64,000 nt of DNA, taken from Chimonanthus salicifolius (Eukaryota; Streptophyta; Magnoliopsida; Laurales; Calycanthaceae). Of the stretch, positions 13,874 to 24,512 are shown piece by piece. Both the position numbers and the translations under genes were made by a program. Location of the stretch: NCBI GenBank assembly GCA_013350335.1, contig CM023541.1, positions 37,130,739-37,194,738 on the forward strand. Reading direction: 5' to 3'. Each line of letters starts with the position of its first letter. Within the stretch, counting starts at the first letter, position 1. The notes below the pieces were generated by a model. The model made no database searches. It was not told the DNA's origin and worked only from the letters and a program-made list of their open reading frames with translations.

Positions 13874-14044
13874 CCCCCGTGGGTTAGTTCGAATGGTTAC
13901 TTCCCGCCTCAGAAAGTGGGAGGTGCCAGATTCAAACCCCATGGACTAATCTTGGTGATGCTTTAAGGGGTAGAGGTACCACCTGTGGAAGTTTTATTAG
14001 GACTATGGCTGAAGTTTTTTCACACGTAAACTAAAAAAAAAAGG
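13874..14044 (+). mobile_element. tRNA-derived SINE, family 2
   Basis: About 171 bp with a tRNA-like head: A-box-like TTAGTTCGAATGG and a B-box-like segment, AGATTCAAACC. A body shared with the reverse copy at 5572-5738 (GTGGAAGTTTTATTAGGACT and the Cys-like CACACGT segment) follows, then an A tail. A 15-bp target-site duplication flanks it: TTTTGCATCCCTTAA at 13859-13873 and TTTTGCATCCCCTAA at 14045-14059. Confidence 0.85.
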
Positions 14045-14580
14045 TTTTGCATCCCCTAATTTCAGTGGTAAGTTTGCTGTACAATTTCATCTGATTTATT
14101 AGTTTTTTGAGCATGTCTCTACCAAGCCACTGGTATACAGGGGTAGCTCTCCTTCTCCGTTTAATGTAAGTGAGCAATGAGTTATTAAGGACCTCTTCTT
14201 ATTAGTAGTTACTATCTGGCCTGAAACCCACAAAAGAACGCATTGATTGCATTAGCTTTTAATGTAATATTCAGCTACCAAATTCAAAATGGATCTTGAG
14301 AACAGGTACGTCAGTAAGTGTGATGTGTGGAATCGTTTTCAAGAGAAACACTGCAGTGGTTAATGGAGAGGGATGATCTCACTTTCCAACATTTTGATCT
14401 AGAAATATATTTTGATAACAAAGAATATCGGTGTATTTTTTTCATTATTTAAGTAACGATAAGCGGATAGAAGGACAAGTCTAGTCTTCTTTTTTATAAA
14501 AAACATCGGAGTCTCTCAATTTCCGTACATTTGTAGCGTGAAATTAGCCAGAATACCTAAGTTATTGAGATTTTAATAAG

Positions 14581-15012
14581 GGATAGCGATCCTCCCACAT
14601 GCATTTTGTGTATATAGACACGAGTTTTACCGTGATGCCTAATTTGCCCTCCACCTACCATACCGAAGAAAAAAGAATATCAGAAGTTCATAAATAGTGC
14701 AAATCGGCTCGCCAAAATTCATGTACAGTGCAAATCGGCTCGTCAAAATTCATGAACAGTGCAAATCGACTGGCCAAAATTCATGAACAGTGCAATCGGC
14801 TCGCCAAAATTCATGAACAGTGCAAATCGACTCACCGAAATTGCAAATCAGCTCGCCAAAAGTCATGAACAGTGCAAATCGGCTCTCCGAAATTCACATG
14901 AACAGTAAAAATCAGCCCATCAAAATTTTGTTGTTCATGCGAAGGGTAAAATCGGGAATATACTAAAATCCGTGTCGCTAAACACAAAATGCCCGTGGGA
15001 GGATCGCTGGCC
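14581..15012. mobile_element. Mutator-type MITE, copy A
   Basis: A 432-bp element with no coding sequence. The ends are inverted repeats of at least 45 bp: GGATAGCGATCCTCCCAC at the left, and the reverse complement of GTGGGAGGATCGCTGGCC at the right. The flanking 9-bp direct repeat is perfect: TTTAATAAG at 14572-14580 and 15013-15021. Nine-base duplications are the mark of Mutator-superfamily transposases. Copies B (17107) and C (18164) share the same ends. Confidence 0.88.
14690..14930. repeat. tandem repeat of about 31 bp inside MITE copy A
   Basis: About seven to eight degenerate copies of a unit that reads roughly AAATCGGCTCGCC followed by AAAATTCATGAACAGTGC. Copies differ by single bases and short deletions, and one lacks the ATTCATGAACAGT part. 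The segment is absent from MITE copies B and C, so it expanded after copy A diverged. Confidence 0.85.
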
Positions 15013-15021
15013 TTTAATAAG

Positions 15022-15911
15022 TGTTGTGGTGCCTTTTTTTTTTAATTGGTTGCATTATTTTAACTCCAAAATACACTAATGGACCCATGGGCTCATTATT
15101 GGATTGATCACTTGTTAAATTTTTGAGATTATCTCTAATAATTTGTCTCTCATTTGAATCATTCAGCCCCTATTTTATAAATGAGCTGAGTTTTAAAAGT
15201 TTGGATTTAAGACGGTAGCGCCCTCAACCCTAGGTTGAGAACAAATGTTCAACCCTTTATTCAAGTTGTTTAGAGTTTTAAATTTCCAAATACAACAATT
15301 ATCTTCTTTGTCAACTTCCATATATTCCATTTCACCCTTTGTATAGGCACTAAGAAGTATTCCTATCTAATCTCACGAGAGGAGGCATTAATTTAACTTA
15401 AATCATACCCCCTCTATTTTATCAATCCAACAACAAAGAGCATAGTTTCATAAGATTGTACTAATCTTTACCATTGCAATTGAAGTATGGAAATCATTAA
15501 ACTTTACACGTGATTAAGATTTTTGACCCGTTTAAATAATTGATGCATTTTTGCAACTATCTCATCCACTTGATCGGTGCACATCCAGGTAGGGAAATGA
15601 TAGGAATACTGGTGTTTTTATTACAAGAAACATGAAGTTCATCTTTTTATCTACTTATCATCATCATCTAAATAGTGAAAATGTGCAATCGATGTCTATT
15701 ATTATAAAAAAAACACTAGTGTTTCTGTCCTTTTTAAGTTGGACTAAACAAATATTGAATGTCAAACCTTTTAATCACAGAGATGTCTACAGTGTCCTTT
15801 CCTTCTCTATTTAAAAAGCGTTGCTTGAGCCATGAGCTGCTTAGACTAGGACAAGAAATGCTTCATTGTACTTAGAACAGGCAAGAGTTGGTCACTTGGT
15901 CTATTTAAGTA
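15022..15911. other. intergenic DNA, nothing recognised
   Basis: AT-rich sequence between two transposons. No open frame, RNA gene or repeat structure stands out. Confidence 0.5.
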
Positions 15912-16278
15912 TTTTTATTGGCGCCCCATATGGACACCTGAAAAATCTGCTTCTACACACCCGATTTCAAAAAATCGGGTGAAATTACCATTCTACCCCT
16001 CCGTGTTTTATCATCCGAATGAACTGTGAGTTCATTTTCAGTTCGTTCGGATGAATATACTCGTTCGAACAAACTGTCAATGTATTTCTGTTCATTCGAA
16101 CGAATATACTTATCCGAATGAACAGATCAGTGTAATTTTAGTTCGTTTGGATGAGTATACTCATCCGAACGAACAGAACAGTGAAATTTCAGACGAATGA
16201 ACTTATATATGTTCATTCGTTCGAATGATCAGTTTGGATATACCCTAAAAATAGTATGTTCCTTTAATGAGTAAACAA

Positions 16279-16390
16279 CGTGACATGGTAAATGTAAAAA
16301 ATGCTGAAGTAAATGTGGTGCACAAGACACAATGTGACATGGTAAATGTGAAAGAATGCTGGAGTAAATGTGGTGTACAAGACACACAAT
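16279..16390. repeat. direct repeat pair in the foldback cargo
   Basis: Two adjacent copies of about 56 bp, each starting GTGACATGGTAAATGT and ending near CAAGACAC, differing at several bases. Much of the pair is open on the + strand. Confidence 0.7.
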
Positions 16391-16459
16391 GGAAAGCTAG
16401 TCTAGAGATACCAAGTATCAATCAACAATTCCTCTAGCAGATCTCAAAGCAAAGCAGCT

Positions 16460-16620
16460 GAATATGAGGATGCATCTAAAATTGGGCAAAGTCTGAAGAT
16501 GGCAAACTTGAGGAATATGGGGATGCAGCAAAAACATGGGCCAAGTCTGAAGAGGACAAACTTGAGGAATATGGGGATGCAGCCAAAACATGAGCCAAGT
16601 CTGAAGAGGACAAACTTGAG
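16460..16620 (+). repeat. three 54-bp coding-like repeats in the foldback cargo
   Basis: Three units of 53, 54 and 54 bp. On the + strand a unit reads as an 18-residue charged repeat, EYGDAAKTWAKSEEDKLE, strongly amphipathic. The first unit is one base short, which shifts its frame, and the third has TGA in place of the Trp codon. The pattern suggests a host-exon fragment that was captured and then decayed. I do not recognise the parent gene. Confidence 0.7.
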
Positions 16621-17106
16621 GAAGTGAATGAGAAGACACATTTGTTCGAATGAACATATATAAGTTTACTCGTCCGAATGAACACATCAGTGTATTTCAG
16701 TTCGTTCGGATGAATATTCTCATCCGAACGAACTGAAATTACACTGATGTGTTCGTTCAAAACGAGTATATTCATCCAAACGAACTGAAAATGAACTGAT
16801 AGTTCGTTACGATAAATATACACAGAGGGGTAGAATGGTAATTTCACCCAATTTTTTTTTTGAAATCGGGTGTGTAGAGGTAGATTTTCCAGGTTTCTAT
16901 ATGGGATGCCTTTTTATTTTATTTGTCATTAATAACCATACAAGATAGGACATGAATAGGTGCCCATAAACCATTGCAATCATCTTGTGGTCCAAGCCCC
17001 ATCAGACCAATTAATCACTTATCTTGGAGCATTAAAAGATACAAATGCAAACCGATCATGGCTACAGTACAATCAACTTTTCAAGTTCTTTCATCCATTT
17101 CATATT

Positions 17107-17523
17107 GGGTAGCGATCCTGGCATTTTGTATAATTCGACACGGATTTTAGTATATTGCCCATTTTGCCTTTCAAATCGGTTCGCCGAACCGTTTGTTGTA
17201 AGTGATTCAAAGGGTTGGGCGAGCCGATTCGACGGGTAAAATGGGCAATACAATAAAACACGTGTCGGATTACACAAAATACCCGTGGGCAGGGGCTTAA
17301 AAACCGTTATCGACAGATATATCGTTATCGGCCGATATTTTTCTCTCTCCTCCTCGTTTTTTTTTTTAAAAACAGCCGATATCGATATCGGCCGATATTG
17401 TGAATATCGGCTGAACCGATATGATATTGGCCGATATTTGGCTCTCCAAAAGCGTTTCATATCGGCCGATACGATATGTATCGGCCGATATTTGTATCCC
17501 TGCCCGTGGGAGGATAACTGTCT
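17107..17523. mobile_element. Mutator-type MITE, copy B, split by a hAT-type MITE
   Basis: The left end GGGTAGCGATCCT and right end AGGATAACTGTCT belong to the family at 14581. A perfect 9-bp duplication, TTTCATATT, lies at 17098-17106 and 17524-17532. Without the 213-bp insert at 17290-17502 and its duplicated 8 bp, the element is 196 bp, close to copy C (199 bp). Confidence 0.85.
17290..17502. mobile_element. hAT-type MITE built of ATCGGCCGAT motifs, nested
   Basis: A 213-bp element beginning CAGGGGC and ending ATCCCTG, flanked by a perfect 8-bp target-site duplication, CCCGTGGG, at 17282-17289 and 17503-17510. A CAGGG end and 8-bp duplication are hAT hallmarks. The interior is almost all repeats of the palindrome ATCGGCCGAT and variants. 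It sits inside MITE copy B, so it is the younger insertion. Confidence 0.88.
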
Positions 17524-18163
17524 TTTCATATTTTCTAATCTATAAGATATAAATGCATCAAATTGCTTTAAGAGGAATTTTTTTTTTTTAATTCTTTCTT
17601 CCATTAGAATTATTTTCTACATTTATCTAGTCCATATGTTCCTATTTATATCTATGGAAGCTCATCAATTACGATAGCCGGATTAATTCATCCACACTGT
17701 TGGAACTTTGAATTAAGGGAGGTCCATATGCATACAAGAAGGGATGAAGAGATGAGTGGAGATTGCACTCTATTGTACGTGATAAGTTATTTCCCCAAAT
17801 TTAGCAGGCATAGAATCATGTTTATGTGTTTCAATTATAAAGTAGTATTTCAACAACTTCACTTCTCTTTTTACTTTTTAATTTATGATTGCTGCAAATG
17901 TAAGTAGGACTCAACATTGATGACTTGTTTCTAGTAAAAGTTTGTAAAACATTTTACTTTCGTTACCATCATGACTGATAAATGTTGTTTAAGGCAAAGG
18001 CAACCACTGATGAACATTAAAAGTTGATTTGGTGATTGGTGGGCAAGAAGGAGAATTTTAGATGAATCAAATAACCACTAATGCAGTAGTGTAAAGCTCA
18101 TTTATTGCAACACAGGAACAATAAAATAGATATGTCGAGTAACATTTGATAATAAAATTAAAA

Positions 18164-18362
18164 GGATAACGATTCTCCTATAGGTATTTTGTGTAAAATG
18201 ACATGGGTTTACTATATTGCCCATTTTAACTTTGAATCGGCTCGCCGAACACTTCCAATCACTTACAGGAAAGGGTTCGGCGATCCGATTCGAAGGACAA
18301 AATGGTAATACAGTAAAACTCGTGTCGGGTTACATAAAATGCTCGTAGGAGAATCGCTGGCC
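18164..18362. mobile_element. Mutator-type MITE, copy C
   Basis: A 199-bp element with ends GGATAACGATTCTCC and GGAGAATCGCTGGCC (inverted), flanked by a perfect 9-bp duplication, AAATTAAAA, at 18155-18163 and 18363-18371. The interior matches copy B, including the paired CGGCTCGCCGAA and TTCGGCGATCCG segments. Confidence 0.88.
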
Positions 18363-18764
18363 AAATTAAAAATAGTCTTGAAAATAAGATTAGAAATTTC
18401 TTCTTGACTAATTAGTTTAAGGGAAATTAAAAAAAAAAACTACAATAAGCTAATGTTCCAATATCAGACAAATTAGGAGAAAAACACAATGTAATCATTC
18501 AAAATAAAAATTTAATAAAACTAACAATTTAAATAATTAACATTACCATAAGCATTCAAAAAGCTTTAACCCATCAACTTCATGAGCATTATAGTCACTT
18601 AACAAATATGAGTTGAGAGAGAGCAAGTTTATCATATGTGAGAGTATTAGTGTTCAATTAAATATAAGATGATAATATAAATGTGCAATTATATGTATAT
18701 TTATATAAATACTTACATGTGACTAAAAGTAAATGGGCTAAAAAGTTTGATCGACACCCAGCAG

Positions 18765-19585
18765 TGGAATGGCTAGTGAGGGTGGGAAAAAGTCCCACAT
18801 TGGAGATGGAGGATATTTGGAGGAGGTTTATAAGTAGCAGCGCCCCTCCTTCTAGTAAGACGCATTTTAGGCCTACCTGTTGGGCTAGGCTCAATGCAAA
18901 GCCGTGCAGGTCCAGAGATGACAATATCTTGCTGCGTCAAGCCTTAAGCCCAGATTTTTGGGCTAGGCCTTTACAAATGGCATCAGAGCCGAGTTCAGCA
19001 CTCCGACTGTGTGGGCCTTCCACTGAATTCATCGGGTCGAGCTGAGGATGGCTCTGGGTCTAAAAGGTGGTGGATTGAAATGGTCCTAACCTGGAAAAAG
19101 GCCCAGAGACTGGTTCAAGAGGGCTGATAAAAGATGAAACTAGGCTGTGTTGGTAGGACCGACAGTCAGTTTCGGTCAGACCGAAGCAGTGGAATGGCTA
19201 GTGAGGGTGGGAAAAAGTCCCACATTGGAAATGGAGGATATTTGAAGGGGGTTTATTAGTGGCAGCGCCCATCCTTCCATCAAGACGCGTTTTAGGCCTA
19301 CCTGTTCGGTTGGGCCTAATGCAAAGCTGTGCAGGCCCAGAGCGAACAATATCTTGCTGAGCAAAGCCCAAAGCTCGGACTTTTGGACCGGGCCATTACA
19401 AATAGTATCAGAGCCGAGTTCAGCACTCAGACTGTATGGGCCTTCCATTGGATTCATCGGGTCGAGCCGGGGACGGCTCTGGGCCTAATGGTGGGGAGGA
19501 TTGAAATGGCCCTGACCTGGAAAAAGGCCCAGAGACCGGTTCAAGAGTGCTGATAAAAGATGAAATTGGGCTGCGTCGGTCGGAC
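18765..19585 (+). mobile_element. TRIM-like element in tandem: two LTR-plus-internal units
   Basis: Two units in a row. Each has an LTR-like part of about 210 bp (18765-18975 and 19190-19400) starting TGGAATGGCTAG, holding AGTCCCACATTGG, and ending TTACA. Two bases later comes a primer-binding-like site for initiator-Met tRNA: TGGCATCAGAGCC at 18978 and TAGTATCAGAGCC at 19403. About 190 bp of internal sequence follows, also shared by the two units. A third LTR-like copy lies at 22811-23031. There is no coding sequence, as expected for a TRIM. The exact LTR start is uncertain. Confidence 0.68.
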
Positions 19586-19590
19586 TGACA

Positions 19591-22500
19591 CTTTAATACC
19601 CTGATCCAGATTAGGCGTAGTTTAGCTTAATAATCTTGTTTAACCGGTTAGTCTCGAAGATTACAGTTAGGGCTTTGAGAAAAACCCAAGTGTGGCCCAA
19701 TCCGAGCTTGAAAGCTTAGTGATCCAGCTCGTCCAGCTGGAGGGGCGTTTTGGTAATTTACCGCGTATAGTTGTTAATTTATAAATTATGCTGTTATGTG
19801 ATTATTATTGGTTGATAATATTCTCCTTAATAAAGGATTTGTATTTCTGATTTTAAAATGAATTAATTTTTAGAAAATGATATTTAAAATCTGTCCTTCA
19901 AAACTCCGAAAGGGAGTAATAATTATTTTAAATGATTTTCGAAGTGAGATAAATTTCAAACTAGTATCTTGTATTAGACCATTTTAATAATGGTCTAGTT
20001 ATTTCTTTGCACCCCAAAATGAGGTTTCTAAAATGTTTTATTTAACATTTGCTTATTTAAGTAAATAGTGTTAAAATGTGGTTTTTATTTAAATCATTGG
20101 TTTTTGGTGAGATTTAAATTCCAAAATTTTTATGGTGATTAAAGTTTTCAAAACCAAACCTATCTGTAAGGTTGGATTAAGATCTTGAGTTTTTAAAATC
20201 ATGCTTTTAGTTTTAAAATCTGGTTTTATCAAATAAAGGACTTAATTGCAAATTGTAAACGGTTGGAGGGCTGATCTGCAGCCAAACAGTAAACCTGTCA
20301 GTTACTATTGCAAGCGTAAGCAGACGCTGCATGCATTGGCTGCCCAGCTAGATTTTCCGGCCAATTTCCTATAAATTGGCCTCAGTTCAGCTGTTTAAAC
20401 TTCCAGCAAAAACCTTCTCTCCCTCTCCGCTCTCTGTTCTCAGCTGAAACCTTAAACCCAGCCGATTTTTCTCCTCTGTTTCTTCCCAGTTTTCTGTCAA
20501 CCGTAGCTTGAGAAGGAAAAGATTTTCCAAAATCCGGACTTTCAGCCCAGGAACCTGAGTGAAGGTAATCATTGTGTTCCTCTTTCAATTTCAATAAGTT
20601 TAGAATCAAATAAAACCGGTTTTGGCCTTGTTTTAAGTGAGGAAAACCAGTTTAAAGTTTAAGGAAAAACCATGAGTTTCATGTATCCGTGAGGATTTGT
20701 TGTTAAAATTCGGTGGCCCAGTGAGCTTCTAGGCTCCAAACCATTCCATATGGAAAGAGAACTCCGAGAAGAGTCCATCGAACCGGCTAGATGTGAAAAC
20801 TGAGACCAGGAAACCCTTTGTTTCCGGATTTGTATTTCACAGTTTGTCTACCGTCACTGTCTGCTGTTGCAGACAGTGGAGGAAGACGACTCTCGGACGG
20901 TCCGAGAGTCGATCTTCGGAATGTCCGAAGCTTCGGACGGTCATAGAGCTAACCCTCGGACGTTGCGAGCTTCACCCAAAATCCAGTTACGCCCGAGGCT
21001 AGCCTGACCCTTTCGGACGATCTGAGCAGAGCTCGGAAGGACCGAACCCACTCAGACGTTCTGAGACCCACTTCGGATGTTTTGAGGCTTACAGACCCAT
21101 CGAGACCAGTTTTCTCTGTTTTTCTGATTCGGAAGGACTTCGGAAGGTCCGAGATCCGATCTTCGGACGATCCGAAGTCAGACCCATGATCCGAGGTCAG
21201 TAACTAGTTTATGTGTGGTTTGGATGATCTGAAGCCACTGCTCTTGGTTCCGAGGCATGTTTCGAGGGACCCAGTTTGTGAAGTGTAAAATGCTATGGTT
21301 TGTTTATTTTGATTGCATATGATGTGATGTTAATACCCTATTGTTAATCTAAAATTTGTACTAGCCCCTCTTCTCTTATTACTATAGTGTAAATACTATT
21401 GTATTCACTTCCAGGCTGATCCTATTCGTCGGGTACTGAATGATCTCACTTTCAGGCCAACGCTATATTGTCGGGGACTGGGTGACCTCGAGGCCTAACT
21501 CTAAATGTCAGATCTGGTCCTATCCAGAAGACAACCGAGAAGTGACCCGAGGATCTAGACCTAACTCAATAAGTCAATCTGGTCAATGCCCAGAAGACAA
21601 TATGAGTTTTGGACTGAGCACCTTATTATATTATCTGTGGATTATTATAATTTAAAAAGGATAGAAACCAAGTAGGAGACTCAATTCCGTATACCTTGGA
21701 TATTTTTGGGAAAACAAGTATGGTTTTGAAAAATACTACTTGTATGTATATGTTTGATGCTATACATATTGATTGTGCACTTGTCTGTTTGCTTGAACAG
21801 AGACCGCGAAACCACACAAATACGGTGAGGGAACTTAACTTTGCAGCTTGATGTAAACAAGTTTAATTGACATGGATATTTGAGTAATGAGTGGTTTCAG
21901 ATTTGATGAACTCACTCATGTGCCTAGACTTGACGCACTATGGTAAGAGTACCTATGATGTTGATCAGATGAAATGTGTAAGACTGCTTCCACGTGCCTT
22001 GACTATTGAACCAATATCGGCCATATGGGAGATGGTTTACGTTTATTGGACTACGGGTGTCGACAATTGCTGGCTTAAGGGTGTCAGTATCGGCTATGGT
22101 AGAGTTGGAGATGTACTTATAAGGATGTATTTTGACCGTGTCGGGACTTAATACAATGGTCTCAGTGTAGTTGGCAGGCGTTACGTTGGATGATGGCAGT
22201 ATTGGAAAAGAAATGATGAATTATGAGATTGATGATAATATTATGCTTATTTGTGATCAAGCATGAGATATTTATCGCAACTGTTGTTTATTGCTAACCT
22301 TTTGTTTACTTATCTGCACTGTTATATTTCCTTCACTGGGCTAGTTAGCTCACCCCACTCACCTTTCAGGAGATGAACCCGAGGAGGAGAACCCTCTTTT
22401 TCAAGCTTAGGATGGATAGGCTGTGGCGGTGTTTCGGGATTCCCACTGAGGGGAATACCCTTATCTTTGCTTTTTGGTTCTTGGAACCTTTTGTTTTTAT

Positions 22501-22793
22501 TAAGTACCGGGTGTGGTACTTAATTTGTATTAATGTGATGTATTAGACTGCGTTTCTGTAGTAACTCTGATGATGTTTTGTAATGATAAATCAAAGTTGG
22601 ATTTATGTGATTCTATGTTGTGTTGTCGTTGTGCTGTGTTGGTATCAGACTTATGGTACATGTTTGAGTCCACATGTTGGGATCATGTGTGACCTCTGGG
22701 CCCAACTGTTGATCCGGCCCAATTAATTTACTTGTGTTGGTTTAAAAAAAAAAAAATCAATCGCGTTCCGGGCCCACCCTTCGGGTTGGGGCG
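19591..22793 (+). mobile_element. 3.2-kb LTR-like insert in the TRIM array (probable solo LTR)
   Basis: It interrupts the second TRIM internal region; the third TRIM LTR follows at 22811. TGACA occurs at both edges (19586-19590 and 22794-22798), but the usual TG...CA ends are then not seen, so the boundaries are approximate. Related sequence is at about 25640-29290, and the first 140 bp recur at 63859-64000. Shared marks are the AATACCCTGATCC-type start, a CACTGGGCTAGTTAGCTCAC segment (22336 and 28650) and an A tract near the end. A TATA-like CTATAAATTGG lies at 20370-20380, followed by a CT-rich leader. No gag or pol domain is visible. Confidence 0.6.
20880..21200. repeat. CGGAC/GTCCG motif cluster inside the LTR-like insert
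   Basis: About a dozen copies of short near-palindromes such as CTTCGGACGATCCGAAG and CTCGGACGGTCCGAGAG, spaced about 20-40 bp. The related block at 25640-29290 lacks this cluster but has a GACCAGTCGAAGC-type motif at the equivalent place. Confidence 0.65.
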
Positions 22794-22810
22794 TGACAGA
22801 CGCCCAGAAG

Positions 22811-23031
22811 TGGAATGGCTAGTGAGGGTGGGAAAATGTCCCACATCGAAAATGGAGGATGTTTGGAGGGGGTTTACAAGTGGCAGTGCCTCTCCTTCGA
22901 TGCTTTTTGGGCCTACTTGTTGGGCCGGGCCCAATGCAAAGCCATGCTGGCCCCGTGTGGACCCAAAGCAGACAATATCTTGCAAAGCCAAGCCCTAAGC
23001 TCGAATTTTTGGGTCGGGCCGTGCCGTTACA
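22811..23031 (+). repeat. third TRIM-like LTR copy
   Basis: It starts TGGAATGGCTAGTGAGGG and ends CCGTTACA, like the LTR-like parts at 18765 and 19190, but no primer-binding site follows. That is what the 3' LTR of the tandem array would look like. Confidence 0.68.
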
Positions 23032-24337
23032 AGGAAAGCTAATAGTGGGTGGCTTGGTGATTTCTTTCGGAGAAGTGATTGGAGCACTAAAAATAAGTGA
23101 AATACTTTTTTCGCTAAAAAAATTTCAATCATTTTCTTTCCCTCTTCCCATTTGTTTGAACAAAATGGATATTTCACTCATTTTTTGTGCACGAAAGATA
23201 AAAATGTTGGTGTACCAATCAATTCTCTTTATTTTATCACCAATCATGAAACAATAATAGAGGTGTCACATGGATAATTCTTATAAAGGCCAACAAGGCC
23301 ATCCATGATTCATACTTTCTCTCTCTCTTGATAAATTATTATTATTCTAACTGATTTGACAAGAGGAATTTTCTCTCTAATTTTAAGGTCTAAAGTCTAT
23401 ATAAAAGAGATCAAGCTTTCAATTGTGAAAAAAAAAAAAATAAATGAAATTTGAAGTTTTTCTTTTAGTTCTCTTTTGAGAGTATTTGAGAGAGATTTTA
23501 TACCAGTTCTCTCTTATGTATCTTGAGAGATTGAGAGTGGTGGGCCTTTGGGTTTGGTAGTTGGAACATTATAATTCTTTTTTTTTTTCCTTATCTCTTT
23601 TAATCAGTAAAGTTATCATTTTTTTCACCCATGAACATAAATATTAATCTCAACTATGTTAAATTCTTATCTCGTCTTGCATAGTTCATTAACATGGTTT
23701 TATTCTTTTTGTTTTCTTATTACAAAATTTATACTACTTCTTAAATATTTTATTTTATTCCTTATCAGTGGTGTAGACATCATCCTATTATGGTTCTCCT
23801 TTCATCAATAAAAATGTTGCGGCTGATTTTATATATATGTGGAATTAGTCTCACTTTCAATATAAAATAGAAATACCTATATTTTCTGAAAATAAAATAA
23901 AATATCGCACCGTATTTATCGTTAATTATGTAGCCCAAGCAACATTTATGTCAAATCCAAATCTGTCTCCTTTAAAACCTACCTGAAATTGTAAGATGGA
24001 GAGAATTTTTTTTGTACTTTTAATTTCAATTTATTGTTATTTTCTGCAGTATTAGATTTTTGTCACTATTTATTGCCTCTGTCACTAATCCATCACAATT
24101 TTATATACTTTTTCTTCAATCAAATTTTTACTATGATTATGTTATTTTTAAGGCATGTTTCTAATAAAAGACATCTCAAATTCATATTGGTGATGCAGAT
24201 TATTATTCGGAAGGGTCCAAATTTGTAGCTTTAGTTCTTCATCATTATTGCCCAAGGCATATAAATCATTATTTGATTTATTAAAATTCAACCCAGTAAT
24301 GAAATTTATGAATGGAATATAGATGGTTTGTTTGAGT
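23032..24337. other. intergenic DNA, nothing recognised
   Basis: AT-rich, with a TATATAAAAG-like run near 23398 followed by an A tract at about 23430. No protein family or repeat boundary could be supported. Confidence 0.45.
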
Positions 24338-24345
24338 ATTAAGTT

Positions 24346-24512
24346 CAGGGATAGAAATCTAGGTATCGGCCAATAGATTTCTCTCTCCTATTTTTTTTTT
24401 TAACACAAACCACCAATATCGGCCGATATATATTGCCAATATATATCAGATATCGGCCGACATTGTAAATATCGGCCAATACAATACATATCTCCTGAGA
24501 TTATTACCCCTG
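24346..24512. mobile_element. hAT-type MITE with ATCGGCCGAT motifs, copy 2
   Basis: A 167-bp element beginning CAGGGATAG and ending TTACCCCTG, flanked by a perfect 8-bp duplication, ATTAAGTT, at 24338-24345 and 24513-24520. The interior holds TATCGGCC and GGCCGATAT repeats, like the copies at 17290 and 59340. Confidence 0.87.

Larger units (their letters stand above)
15920..16910. mobile_element. foldback/long-TIR DNA transposon with internal cargo
   Basis: A 991-bp element whose two arms are inverted repeats of about 250-300 bp. The outer arm reads GGCGCCCCATATGGACACCT at the left; the right end is its imperfect reverse complement. Both arms hold ACACACCCGATTTC and CATTCTACCCCTC, then many copies of a GTTCGTTCGGATGA-type motif. 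An 8-bp direct repeat, TTTTTATT, flanks it (15912-15919 and 16911-16918); low sequence complexity makes its exact length uncertain. The middle (about 16240-16640) is unrelated to the arms and carries two sets of direct repeats. No transposase is present, so it would need one supplied in trans. Confidence 0.8.

Noticed and set aside
14690..14930. CRISPR-like array of short repeats
   Set aside because: The units are contiguous with no unique spacers, and the genome is a plant's; it is a tandem repeat in a MITE.
17062..17604. 180-codon - strand frame with YRPI repeats
   Set aside because: It is a translation of the ATCGGCCGAT repeats of the nested hAT-type MITE.
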